Shown here piece by piece: positions 45,491-56,636 of a stretch of DNA of 64,000 nucleotides. The notes beneath the pieces were generated by a model, which was given only the letters and a program-made list of their open reading frames with translations, did no database searches and was not told the origin of the DNA. Each line of letters opens with the position of its first letter. The stretch's first letter is position 1. This DNA is from Epiperipatus broadwayi (taxonomy: Eukaryota > Onychophora > Udeonychophora > Euonychophora > Peripatidae). The DNA is taken from the NCBI GenBank assembly GCA_028023455.1, contig JAQFVV010000282.1, positions 715,713 through 779,712 of the forward strand, in the 5' to 3' direction. The position numbers were made by a program, and so were the translations under genes.

Positions 45491-45829
45491 TTATATAAGA
45501 TATTACAGCAAAATAAAGAAAACGATGATTTTGGTAATATTTCTAAATGTTATCACATCAATTTAAATTATTACTTGTTGGATATGTATTATAAAAATTT
45601 ATTATTCATGAACTGAGGTTAATATTTTAATTATACTAATTACAATGATTTAATTTGTTTAGATTTAAAGCTAATTGATATACTTTGTGTTTATTTTAGA
45701 TATTAAGCTTTTAATATTCACACTGGTTTAAAATAGATCATTAATGATGCCATGCATATTATAACTAGTCATAATGTAGTGTTTAATGTTTAGGTTTTAT
45801 TAATTTAAAGGACAACCCACTGTGATTTG

Positions 45830-46470
45830 TTGGCCATATTCATAAGGGTATAAAATAAGAACCTTTTATATATTCTATGTTGTTATAATTTGGATACCGC
45901 AATTTGTAGAGTTATTTGAAGTCGTTGGTTTTCATTTTTATATCATTATAATTTAGTGCAAGTCATATGATATATTAGATAAGTCAATTTTTTATATTTT
46001 GTTTTGTTATAGTATTGGCACTGTAAACATTTTATTCCATTACAGTCTGATGTTATAGATTTTTGAAGTATTTAGAAAGAATCACATATACTGTAGTAGT
46101 TATAAATTGATGTACACAAATTTCTAGATCATAATGAAGTTTATTGTCACCTTATATATTTTTGTACCATTACAATTTGGTATCCCTAATTGAGAGTTTG
46201 AATGTGAGCTAGTTAGTAAATTTTGCACACCATATCATTCATTGTACATTTTTATTCCATTACAATTGACATTGCATGTTATTAAATGAGGATTATTCTC
46301 TCATTACACATTTTTATCCCATTACAATCACCACATAAATCTGTGGTACTATTAAATAAGAACCTTTCACCATTTTATCCCATTACAATTGGTTCCCCAA
46401 TTCATGGTAGCATACTAAATCTTTCTTCCCCATCTTTATCATATTTTTATTTCATTACATTATACTAAAA
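45830..46470 (+). repeat. Degenerate tandem array, CCATTACAAT motif
   Basis: TTTTTATTCCATTACAATT-like motifs recur near 45935, 46029, 46160, 46248, 46309, 46373 and 46443, with 60-130 bp spacing that tightens toward the LINE remnant downstream. This may be the 5' region of that LINE. Confidence 0.55.
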
Positions 46471-46499
46471 CTATTATACATTCTGAAAAACCATGCTAT

Positions 46500-47810
46500 T
46501 CCCATCCTTATTCTGTATACACTAGGAAATCTGCTATTGAATAGGGAAATATGCATCTCTGTCAATAGTAAAACACTGCCAGGTTCTATCCCCACAATTC
46601 AATACCACAAGGGTCCCCCCTTAACACCTCCCTCTTCATCATCCACATTAACCTTAATACTCTTAGAAATAGAAAAGAAAACAATAAACTATATTTCCTA
46701 TATGGATGATCTTGCTATTCTTCTCCCTCAAAGAAATATCTTCACCTGCTTAAAACTATCTCAAAGATTACATTAAATATCTCTTTGAAATTTAACAAAA
46801 ACAGATTTTCTTCATAGAATATCCTTACTGGTGATACCATACCTTCCGCATTCATTTGCCATACCTCATAATTTTATTGGGTTTCACAGTTTTCAGCCAT
46901 ACAATGGTATGAGAACAACTATTCAAAATCAACTTATTAACTCTATACAAAACATCATTAAATCACTATCTATAACCTTTCATTACATGCAAAAGTCTCC
47001 TTAATCAATATTCTAATCACCCCCAGAATAGCTTATGGCCTACTCACCATGAAATTGATCACCTCTTTGAAAAAGAATATCAATTCTCTAAACACCAAAT
47101 TGATTTGGGGTAAAAAGACAATAGCACAGAACATAAAATTACAAAGAGCAATGCTCATCTAATTGTACTGTATTTCCACCTTCCAGTTTCAAAGAATAAT
47201 AAATGAATTTACCAGACTTAATAACATTTATTCAGAAATCTGCAAGCTCATTCCAGTAACAGAACAGCTACACCTCCATCTAGTAATAAAAATGCATTAA
47301 AACACTAATAAATATGCTAATTCTTCCCATACCTTCTATCCACAACCTTTTCATAAACAAAATTAAATATTGCCAGCCTTATAACTTCTAAAACAAAGAA
47401 GAAGACATGAACACCCAATCAATACTCTCCTTCGATAAGAAACACATTATCCAAATATTTAAATGTTGGAGTCCAAATATCTGAACTTTATCACATTAAA
47501 GCCTTTCCCAAAAATTATTTCCTTTTTTTATAGATTTATTAATGCAATGATACCTGCAGCCTTTCCATTCAAGCAGAAGGTACTGTAGAACATTTACTTT
47601 TAAAATGCCCTACACTTCAGGTTTATTGCATACTAATAGTTGATATCACATGCCATCATATATCTTTATTTGACAAGTATATTGAGAGTATCTACAGAGG
47701 TTTATTACTATGGTTTACCAAATGCTACCTAGTTTTTAATCTCACATTTCTCAAATTCCAATCTTGATTCCTAAACAAATTAGAAAAAATTAAACTTAGG
47801 GATCAAATTC
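46500..47810 (+). pseudogene. Decayed non-LTR reverse transcriptase (clade uncertain)
   Basis: In shifting plus frames, a (G)PPLTPP segment (46610-46630) lies at the position of RT motif B, followed by INYISYMDDLAILLPQR. That carries a YMDD catalytic box (about 46700). Downstream are MRTTIQNQLINSIQNI and an IAYGLLTMKL-like thumb region (47015-47060). A C-terminal zinc-knuckle-like AEGTVEHLLLKCPTLQ lies at 47570-47620. The order and the last motif fit the C-terminal half of a site- or non-site-specific LINE protein. Many stops and shifts; inactive. Confidence 0.65.
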
Positions 47811-48257
47811 AAGTATCCCCTTCCCTCCTGATATCTTTGCAGCTACCAGGAGCTTAATCTCACTTACCATGCCACAGTAATTTAATAATTCAAAGACCCA
47901 TTATGTAACAGTAGATTAGCAGAATGTAACAGAATTTCTAAATATTTTATTATATGACTCAAATCATTTTTTTTTAATTAAATATATTGTACAACTCATG
48001 TCATCGAAATCAATGTTTTCCTACATATTTAACGAAAATCTTATGTAACCCATCAATTCCTTTTAAAATTGTTGTAAGATTATTAGGGTTCAACTTTATA
48101 TTTTGATGCATGGATTTTACACAACTTTCAATACAACTAATCATATAGTTATTATTATTATAACATTCATACAATGTTTTGAAAAATACAAATTTTAAAT
48201 AATCGATCGTGTAAATGTTTATATGTAAATGAACGAATTTAAAATATTATCTACAAT

Positions 48258-48660
48258 TAGTCAAAATAAGAGTCATATATCACATGACCCTATCTCTTAA
48301 GCTTGTAAGTTATAAATAATGAGGATTTCCAATTCCTCTATAAGCTTTATGATAAATGCTTACCAGAGCCAGCACTTAAAATATCTCTGTCAGGAACCTC
48401 TCCCCAAACCCCTGACCATGGTTTCGTGCTTTGGCACTCCTCAGAGAGGTGTCAGGGTAGGTTCAGACACTAGATCTAAAAATACCCAACCAAAGCCAGC
48501 ATTTAACTAAAAGTTATCTATTGAGTGGAAAATCTGAAATTTTCAGACATCTACATGTCTTCAAACCCAGCTATCCAACTCAAATAGCTATATGGGGCTG
48601 ATAGATCTTCAGCTATACCATATATTAGTAGTCTTAACAATATAAAATTGCATAAGACTC
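48258..48660 (+). repeat. Foldback family G, copy
   Basis: CATATATCACATGACCCTAT, AATGAGGATTTCCAATTCCT, ACCATGGTTTCGTGCTTTGG, CTCCTCAGAGAGGTGTCAGG and TCTGAAATTTTCAGACATCT follow in the order of the family. It ends with ATATTAGTAGTCTTAACAAT, as at 30.8 kb. Confidence 0.8.
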
Positions 48661-49045
48661 ATGGCAGAGACTATCATCTACAGTTTTCTTTTCAAAAATA
48701 GTTCACAACTTTCAATATATATAAATAAATATACATGACTTCTTCTTTTTTTTAAACTTCATTTTTATATGACTATTATAAAAATATAACCGCACACCAT
48801 TGCTTTGGCTATTTTATAATATAGTCTTTTTCAAGGAAAACTGAAAAATAAAAATACAAATATATAATAATAAATATAAATATCTCATATTTCAAAACAA
48901 ATCCAAAAATTGAAAATACAAAAAAATACTCTTTATCTCAAATCTTTCTATTACAAACAATCTCAAAACCTTATCTTTTTTTTTCCTTGAAAAAGACTAC
49001 ATTATAAAATAGTCAAAACGTTGGTGAAATCAAGTTTTAAAAAGG
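48661..49045. repeat. Pair of AAAACGTTGG hairpin units in inverted orientation
   Basis: A minus-strand unit (about 48800-48840, with TAGTCTTTTTCAAGG) and a plus-strand unit (48986-49024: CTTGAAAAAGACTACATTAT, then AAAATAGTCAAAACGTTGG) face each other. Together with AAACTTCATTTTTATATG-type arms they form a foldback related to 24.5 kb. Confidence 0.55.
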
Positions 49046-49163
49046 AATCATGTGTAGTCAAGCGTTGGTGGCCTAGTGGTTAGCATAGCTGCCTTACAAG
49101 CAGATGGCCCGAATTCGCTTATCGGTCAACGTATTTGACATATGAAAAAAAAAATCATGTGGA
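49046..49163 (+). repeat. tRNA-derived SINE, family S1, with TSD
   Basis: GTCAAGCGTTGGTGGCCTAG starts at 49057, followed by TGGTTAGCATAGCTGCC and a B-box relic CCCGAATTCGCTTATC. It ends TTTGACATATG plus A10. AATCATGTGTA (49046-49056) and AATCATGTGGA (49153-49163) are near-identical flanks. Confidence 0.8.
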
Positions 49164-50209
49164 TTAATTTATATATATATGTAAATGAATATATTTTTAA
49201 AAACATAAATATAATAATCATATTTTCTTCCCTAATTTGCATTTATTTCTTTAACATTATAATGTATTTATTGAAACTACACAAGAAAGACCGATTCCAA
49301 TCTCGGTGGCAACAGTGTGGAGAAAATGCAGTTGAGATGGCTGAAATCGATATTGCGGAAAAAAGTGTGACTACTATCCCTCACTTGATTTACAATTCGC
49401 TATGTATACAAGTTTTTATCTATTTTCACACAAGCTAAAACTATTCTATACTTTGATAATAGATTCACATTCACTAAAATAATACCTAAATTTCTCAGAG
49501 TTATTCAATAATATGTATATTCTTGGTCTAATCCGTGTTTTAAAACTAAGACAAGCAATTTAAATACAAAGTTGATTAATGATTTATTTCAGGGTTTTAT
49601 AAAGTATGAAAATAAATGCATAAATATCAAATGTGTTTATGCAGTTTAGGATACGACAATATAAAACGTATTTTATGTACACTATCTTACCCAATACTTT
49701 ATATTTCAGATAGCATTCATACAATAATGATTTGTTTAATGTAGGTAGATTTTATGTGTAATCTAATATCTCAAATATGACCGTTTTTATATTGTGATTA
49801 TGTAATAACGATGTTTCTTTAATAACTACAAAAGAGAAATATTAAAAAATTAATAATTACTTTATTACACAATAAAAAATAAATGATAAAAACGAATAAT
49901 AACAATAAGAAAATAATATAAAATATCTAATAAGTATTACTATTTGTTTCCTAAATCTAATTTGAACTTGGTATATGAAAAGTTATTTATCAGACCGTGT
50001 TGTGAAGACATCAACATTAAATAGGAATAGGATATTTATTATTTCGAAAAAAAAAATAACCTTCCATTTAAATTCTGGAAGATAATAATTATCATTATAA
50101 TCATAAAAGATAAATGTTTTATAGTCGTCCTGTATTAGTTTGTTTCACTAACTAATCAATTTTAATCAACCCCACTTAATAAAGCTGGAGAAGTTTTCAC
50201 TCTTTTAAG
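49164..50209. other. AT-rich DNA, one protein-like patch
   Basis: A plus-strand frame around 49275-49405 (DRFQSRWQQCGENAVEMAEI, then DIAEKSVTTIPHLIYN) is less AT-rich than its surroundings. No family or splice evidence makes it a gene. Confidence 0.3.
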
Positions 50210-50308
50210 AGAAGCAAGTATAAATCATGGCTTAGCAGACCTAGATGATATTTACCACATTGGACTTATTTATTTTGCCTCAAGATCCTTTACTGGAATC
50301 AATTTCAG
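50210..50308 (+). CDS. Candidate host exon B (unrecognised protein)
   Basis: The acceptor GTTTTCACTCTTTTAAG and the donor AATTTCAG|GTACAT bound a 99-bp segment that keeps phase 2 at both ends. Joined to exon A it reads Arg, then EASINHGLADLDDIYHIGL and IYFASRSFTGINF. The frame also stays open upstream to about 50184. No family is recognised. The phase agreement with exon A supports one transcript but is weak evidence alone. Confidence 0.4.
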
Positions 50309-50656
50309 GTACATTAGGAGTGCTACTCCATTAACAAAATATAACTAGCTCATTAGGCTGCCTTGTTACACACTATATAACAGTGAAAAATTACTACTAA
50401 CTCATAAAATAGTTTTTACAGATTTACTCATGTATATAAGGATGATTAATTTCATTTTAACTTTGAGGTAACTTAATAATTCATAAAACACAATAATTAT
50501 AATATAGCATAGTTTTATATAGTTTAATAGTTATGTTTGTATAATTTGAATCTAAGGTAAATCACATTTAATCCCATTCAACATCACCCATAATAATATT
50601 AAATAAAATATTACATGTACATGGCATAGTAATATCTGAGAAACTTTATTACATTG

Positions 50657-50767
<111 letters not shown>

Positions 50768-51004
50768 ACAACAACAAGTAACTAACTAACTAAGAAAGAA
50801 ACAGTTATGAAAAAATTATCCCAATGAAATATTGATACTTGCAAAATATTTCAGAGTTCTTGGGTATTTACAAGCACCATTAAAATAACAGCATCACAGA
50901 TGATATAAAGCACAAATAATTTCACTTTATAATATAATCCTCTCTGGAACAAAACATAAAGATTAATAAATTTCACTTAGCATACTTGTTATTTAAAAAA
51001 CCAG
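50768..51004. other. Unassigned AT-rich DNA
   Basis: Nothing recognised. Confidence 0.35.
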
Positions 51005-52375
51005 GCACTTTTATACCTGGAGCCTAATTGTAAATATAGGGGATTTGACCTCAGACTTTCAAGCCCCTTCAATATCCATACTACCTCATACTACTGATAC
51101 ACATGACCACCCACATGCAGAAAAGATAAATAATCACCAATATTCATATTTTGTGCTAAACCAGCACTCATCAGTTGGTCCAGACTATCATCTCCCAAAC
51201 ATATATATAATCAGTGCTCAGTTTATATTAAGATAGCAAATTGTTACACTATACATGAATGGGAAATGGTAATCTGGACCAACTGATGCATGCTGGTTTA
51301 GCACAAAATACATATATTGGTGATTATTTGTCTTTTCTGCATGTGTGTGGTCATGTGTCAGTAGTATGAGATAGTGTGGATAGTGAAAGGGCTTGAAAGT
51401 CTGATTCAAATCCCCTATATATATATATATAATTAGGTTCCATTTATATATATATATATATATGATTCAAATCCCCTATATATATATATATAATTAGGTT
51501 CCAAGTATAAGAGTGCCTGGTATTTGGATACTGTCCTATACATGAGGAGTCAGGGTGACTTGAGGTCAATATGGGCATGACAATATTGGCAACAGCATGG
51601 GATTTGGGTATTTATCGATTTTCTATGGTATGGATGGCTGAAGAGTTGGAGATTGGAGTGGGTTGAAGCCTTTCCATTAAAGTGTAAGAATTTGCTATCT
51701 TAATATAAACTGAGCACTTGATTATATATATGTATGGGAAATGGTAGTCTGGACCAACTTATGAGTGCTGGTTTAACACAAAATACCCATATTGGTGATT
51801 ATTTGTCTTTTTCTGCATGTGTGTGGTCATGTGTATTAGTAGTATGACATAGTGTGGATAGTGAAGGGGCTTGAAAGTGAGTTTAAACCACCCATATTTA
51901 CATTTAGGCTCCAGGTATAAGAGTGCCTTGTATTTCAAATCTTACATATTAAGCCTGCATTCTGCCCATCCCTTTTCTAGCTATTTAAATGGATACTGTT
52001 CTATACATGAGAGGTCAGAGTGACTTGAGGTCAACATGGGCATGACAACAATATTGGCATCAGCAGGGGATTTGGGAATTCTATCATCAGATTTTCAATG
52101 GTATGGATGGCTGAAGAGTTGGAAGTTGGAGTGGGTTGAAGCCTGTCCATTAAAGTGTAAGAATTTGCTATCTTAATATAAACTGAGTACTGACTATATA
52201 TATGTATGGGAGAGTGTAGTCTGGACCAACTGATGAGTGCTGGTTTAGCATGAAATATGTCTATTGGTGATTATTTATCTTTTCTACATATGTGTGGTCA
52301 AGTAGTATGAGATAGTGTGGATAGTGAAGTGCCATAAAAGTCTGAGTTTCAATCCCCTATATGCATACTTGTTAA
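51000..52375. repeat. Cluster of four family K copies in both orientations
   Basis: A plus copy (51000-51245) meets a minus copy (51245-51420) at the GGTCCAG...CTGGACC region. Two longer minus copies follow (about 51500-51925 and 51905-52375). These carry a subfamily tail CCAGGTATAAGAGTGCC and GGGGCTTGAAAGTCTGA-type ends. (TA)n spacers and a duplicated ATTCAAATCCCCTATATATA separate them. Confidence 0.8.
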
Positions 52376-52379
52376 TCCA

Positions 52380-53260
52380 AAGTAAAACACAATCTGTTTT
52401 TAAGATTGCTTAAAGCTTTGTCATTTATCATATTTAAGACTTGGCTTGATAATCCATAATTCATGAGTGGCATTTTAACATTTACTTTCTTAATCCATTA
52501 TCCATCCATTGAATGTTATTTAAATATTTAGCATTGATAATCTGTAATGCAATTATTTAAGCATTGGATACAAATTCGTAGTTTTATTCCAGTTTTTTCC
52601 ACATAGCAATTTAATTCATTTAAATAGTTTCCGTAGCATTAATTACTTCTTTAATTTGAGATATTAAATTAATCTATTTATTTATAGATCTTAATTTCAT
52701 GATGCCAGTAATTCTAATCTTAGCTCCGAAAAAGCAAATAGTTTCTCATCCATAACAAAGCAATTTCATTACTTTTTGAATCAAATATCATTTCTATAAG
52801 CGACAAGCATATTTAAGCTGAAAAATTATTATTAAAATGTTTCCTTTGATATTTAATTAAAACAATATAAGATTACAATCTTTAGACATATATATGCTTA
52901 TGATTTGAAATAAAAAACAATCATTTTACCATATTTTTGAAAATAAATATCTGCAACTTATGTGAAGTTAAAAAATATAAGTTTCCAAATCTATCAGCTA
53001 TTTACCTTTACTTTCAATTGAAGAAATGCAGTGATTTATTGTTGAAATAATGAGACAGCATTTTATAAATCAATTCATCCACTTTCCACTAACAGTTGAC
53101 TATAATAAATGAGATTTCTGGAAATAAAGAATTAATTAATTAATCAATGATGGTTTTTAGTTTATTTGTTGTAATCCATATTTTTCTTAGAACAATGAGA
53201 TGAAGTTATTTGCCTAGTAAGGGCAATTGCCTAGCTGTTATCTAGCCAATCATCATATAA
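52380..53260. other. Unassigned AT-rich DNA
   Basis: No gene or repeat recognised. Confidence 0.35.
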
Positions 53261-53263
53261 ATA

Positions 53264-53835
53264 GAAAACAAGCAAAACTCTCTATATGTCTTGCCACTCA
53301 GTGCAAGCCAGAGTAATCAATGGATGCCAGAAGACTTGTGTATAAAATCCCCATCTAATGCCTACTCATCCAATATCCCCAGATTAGTTTCTCGCTTGTG
53401 GCCTTCATCAGTGAGGAGCCTTGGATCTGAGAACACTGCACCTAGATCTTAGGATCTAATGCAATCCTCCAGCAGCCACCTTTTATCTCTACTTAACTAA
53501 AAAACTATGAGACAAATTGAAAACATTATATTTTTAATCCAAGCTCATCAGCTTATATAGTCATATAGGTCTGAACTCAGTTCAGTACTGATACAATTTG
53601 GTGTCTTTGGTTCTTTGATAACCATAGCCACCACTATCCTATTATACAGGATTTGTTTTAAGCAGAAACTAGTCTGGGAAATTGGATGAGTAGGAACTAG
53701 ATGGGGATTTTATGCACAAGCCTTCTGGCATCCATTGATTACTCTGGATTGCACTGAGTGACAATACGTATAGAGAGTTTTGCCTGTTTTAATAACAGTT
53801 AAGAGCAAGCATAAAAAATGATGATCGTGTGATGT
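53264..53835. repeat. Foldback family F, long copy
   Basis: AAGCAAAACTCTCTATATGT, AGCCAGAGTAATCAATGGAT, TAAAATCCCCATCTAATGCC and CTACTCATCCAATATCCCC form the left arm. The right arm is the complement (GGATGAGTAGGAACTAGATG, AGAGAGTTTTGCC) and ends at GATCGTGTGATG. The core has CTTGTGGCCTTCATCAGTGA and GGAGCCTTGGATCTGAG. No coding capacity. Confidence 0.85.
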
Positions 53836-53941
53836 TAAATGGAAAACAAGATGGTTACTTAAAAAAATTAACTGTTTACATCCTGAATGCAATAAAAATT
53901 TGTGAAGATTCTCTGGATTTTCAAACTTCAACTTTTACCAG

Positions 53942-54047
53942 TTATCACATGATGTCTGGATTACCTAATATTCTCCATCGTGCATTGGGGTTTCTTTGTC
54001 CACAAAATATTGGAAGAAGTTATCGTTATTCCCAGGCAAAATGCTAG
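53942..54047 (+). CDS. Candidate host terminal exon C (unrecognised protein)
   Basis: A strong acceptor TTCAAACTTCAACTTTTACCAG precedes one base plus 34 codons and a TAG: YHMMSGLPNILHRALGFLCP, then QNIGRSYRYSQAKC. It accepts phase 2 from exon B, completing AG with T to Ser. The open frame also runs upstream without the splice. Together exons A, B and C would form a plus-strand gene tail, but another in-phase candidate exists near 57239, so the assignment is tentative. Confidence 0.3.
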
Positions 54048-54748
54048 ATACTAAGATTTTTGAATCAAGGTGATAAAACTTTAGTAACACTGTTCAAAAA
54101 TGAAGAAAAAAAATAGTACTTTCAATCTTTAATTGCTTCACTTTTATTTGCAGATTTTAAAATAATTTTACAAATATTTATTTAAAATAAATAAATCATA
54201 AAACTATAAAGTTCTCAGACATTTATTTTAATTAATTTTAAATTAGCATTTTAATAAATAATTCCTTATTTAATAAATATTCTAGCAACTAAATCAATCT
54301 TTTTTAAATAAAAAATCTAAACATGTAAGCTTCCACACACTTCCAAACATGCGCACAAAATACAAAAATGTAAAAAATGTTTATTCTATACATAAATAAA
54401 ATGTAATCTGAATATAATTTGTTTTACTTTACAATATTTTAGTGTTGTAATGTTTGATTTGTAATTCGATTCTATATTTCTTTTTTATTTGTGTGAGCTG
54501 TTCCATCTGTTTACATCATTTGATATCTTTGTTCTTTAACAAAAATAAGTACAAAATATACACATACGTATTTTATACAAGCTTGGAAAGCCATTCAAAA
54601 ATGTTTTATAAAATTATATATTTTCATACACATGAGTAAAAGAGACTATTAAATATGATGTTGATTATCTAAGATACTGATGAATATATTTGCTTAACTA
54701 TAAAATTAAAGCCAATAAAATGTTTACATTTTTTTAAATATATAATAT
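54048..54748. other. Unassigned AT-rich DNA
   Basis: No gene or repeat recognised. Confidence 0.35.
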
Positions 54749-54749
54749 A

Positions 54750-55075
54750 CAAGGGATTCGAACTCAGACTTTCACATGAGCCTCAACTCTCCATGCCATC
54801 TCATATTGCTGACCACCTGATCATACACATGTTGAAAAGATAAATAATCACCAATAGACGTATTTCATGCTAAACCAGCACTCATCAATTAGTCCAGATT
54901 ACCATCTCCACACATATATACAATCAGTGTCTCAGCTTTATATTAAGATAGCCAATCTTCATACTTTAATGGACAGGCTTCAAACTACTCCAACCCACAA
55001 CTCTTCAGCCATCCATTCATTGAAAATCTGATGATAGAACGTTCAAAGCCCCTGTTAGTGCCAAGGTTGTAAGGT
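54750..55075 (+). repeat. Family K repeat with well-preserved B box
   Basis: It starts AAGGGATTCGAACTCAGACT, whose complement holds a perfect GTTCGAATCC B box. The minus strand also has TGGCATGGAGAGTTGAGG at A-box distance. It then follows the usual block order to GATGATAGAACGTTC and stops at GCCAAGGTTG. Confidence 0.8.
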
Positions 55076-55830
55076 TACTGTATATATAAATAGAAGTCAG
55101 CATGAAAATTGTACCCTTATTTGCTTGCCATTTATGGATTACAATATGACATGTGTGCAAATATTTTTTTTTGTTTGTATATTTTTGTTACTTCTTTTTT
55201 CCTTTCATGTGACCTTTTTTAAAATATGATTTCTAACCTCCTATCTCTGAGCTCCCACTTATGACTAACAATCTCATCACTACACACAGGTACATCCAAT
55301 AATAGAGACGTAATAATCTCAGACAATGCTTAGCAGTATGAAAACTGTCTGCTTGATTTTCATCATTAGAGATATTGCCAAAAAAAAAAGGAAGAAAATA
55401 AAATGAACCCTTTTTTTGTCATTATGATGTGCATATTTTTTAGATATATAAATATAAGAATAGCTTTTATTTTATCAAAAACTGCTTATAATTTTAATAA
55501 TCCATATAAATTTAATACCACCTTAAAATTAATTGAGCATAAAGTCATGTTTAATTTCTGTAAGGCAACAAATGTATTGTTTTGTTCCCAGGTTTTATAA
55601 AGCTAAAATTTTTTATTTGTTGTTAAAGTCTATCATATAAACATATCAGTATATAAATGAAATATTATTCGTGTAGATCCATGTATAATTTGTTGTATAA
55701 ATATATATATATACACCAACGTTTCGCTCAGGTCATACAATAATAAATTATATATGGATATACCCGTATAACATTTCATTTATATCTGCATAAAAATCTT
55801 CGTTTTAATATTAATATATGTACATATATA
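55076..55830. other. AT-rich DNA with a GAAACGTTGG relic
   Basis: Around 55714-55738 the minus strand reads GACCTGAGCGAAACGTTGG, a shortened relative of the hairpin motif. Nothing else is recognised. Confidence 0.35.
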
Positions 55831-55834
55831 CACA

Positions 55835-56100
55835 TTCAAAAAATTAAGACTGAAGTGGAATTGGGCTGGACATATTGCTAGAAAAGATGATAATAGGTGG
55901 GCAATTGAAATCTTAAACTGGATTCCAATAAATTGTAAAAGACCCAGAAAGAGACCACATGTGAGATGGATCGCTAAAATAAGAAAGTATGCAGGGGTGA
56001 TATGGAGAAGAGAAGCTAAAGATCAGAGAAGATGGATTGGACTTAGAGAGACCATCCTGTAGTGGATTGATAATGGTTGATGATGATGATGACATATATA
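55835..56100 (+). pseudogene. RTE-type LINE, 3' terminal fragment
   Basis: The plus frame gives LKWNWAGHIARKDDNRWAIE, then ILNWIPINCKRPRKRPHVRW, CAGVIWRREAKDQRRWIGL and ends TTGATGATGATGATG. The WAGH motif is intact here, unlike at 29.4 kb. It is severely 5'-truncated. Confidence 0.85.
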
Positions 56101-56470
56101 CACACAAATTAAAGGCATGAATACATTTAGGACTTACATTAAAATTATATTAATCTTTATTTTAATTATATTGAAACGTTATATAGCCCCATTTTTTATT
56201 ATTAGTTGCTGTAAAGAAAAACCAATCAATGAAAAAAAATTACCCTCATAAAAAAATCACGTTGTTTTGAAAATATATTTATTTGCATTTTGCAATACTA
56301 AAAACTTTTTCATTTTTATAACCCTTCATCCATATATCCAATAAAAATGAGTAATAAATCACTTCTTTAAAATGTTTTTGAGATAATCATTATAATAGAT
56401 CTGTCTCATGAAAATTATTCTGATATTCTCTATAAAAAAATTTTTTTGGGAAATCTCTTGCGATTAGATG

Positions 56471-56505
<35 letters not shown>

Positions 56506-56636
56506 CCCTAACTATTGAAGCTATAGTCTATTGATTCAATACTATCATGTCCAACAAATTGAAAAATATATTGACTGCTTTTAATCTTGTCACCCACATT
56601 TGCAAAGTATTACAGAGCATTATTAAATACCCCATA
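56101..56636. other. AT-rich DNA with a (CT)n(TA)n microsatellite
   Basis: A (CT)n run followed by (AT)n lies at about 56470-56503. No gene. Confidence 0.5.
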
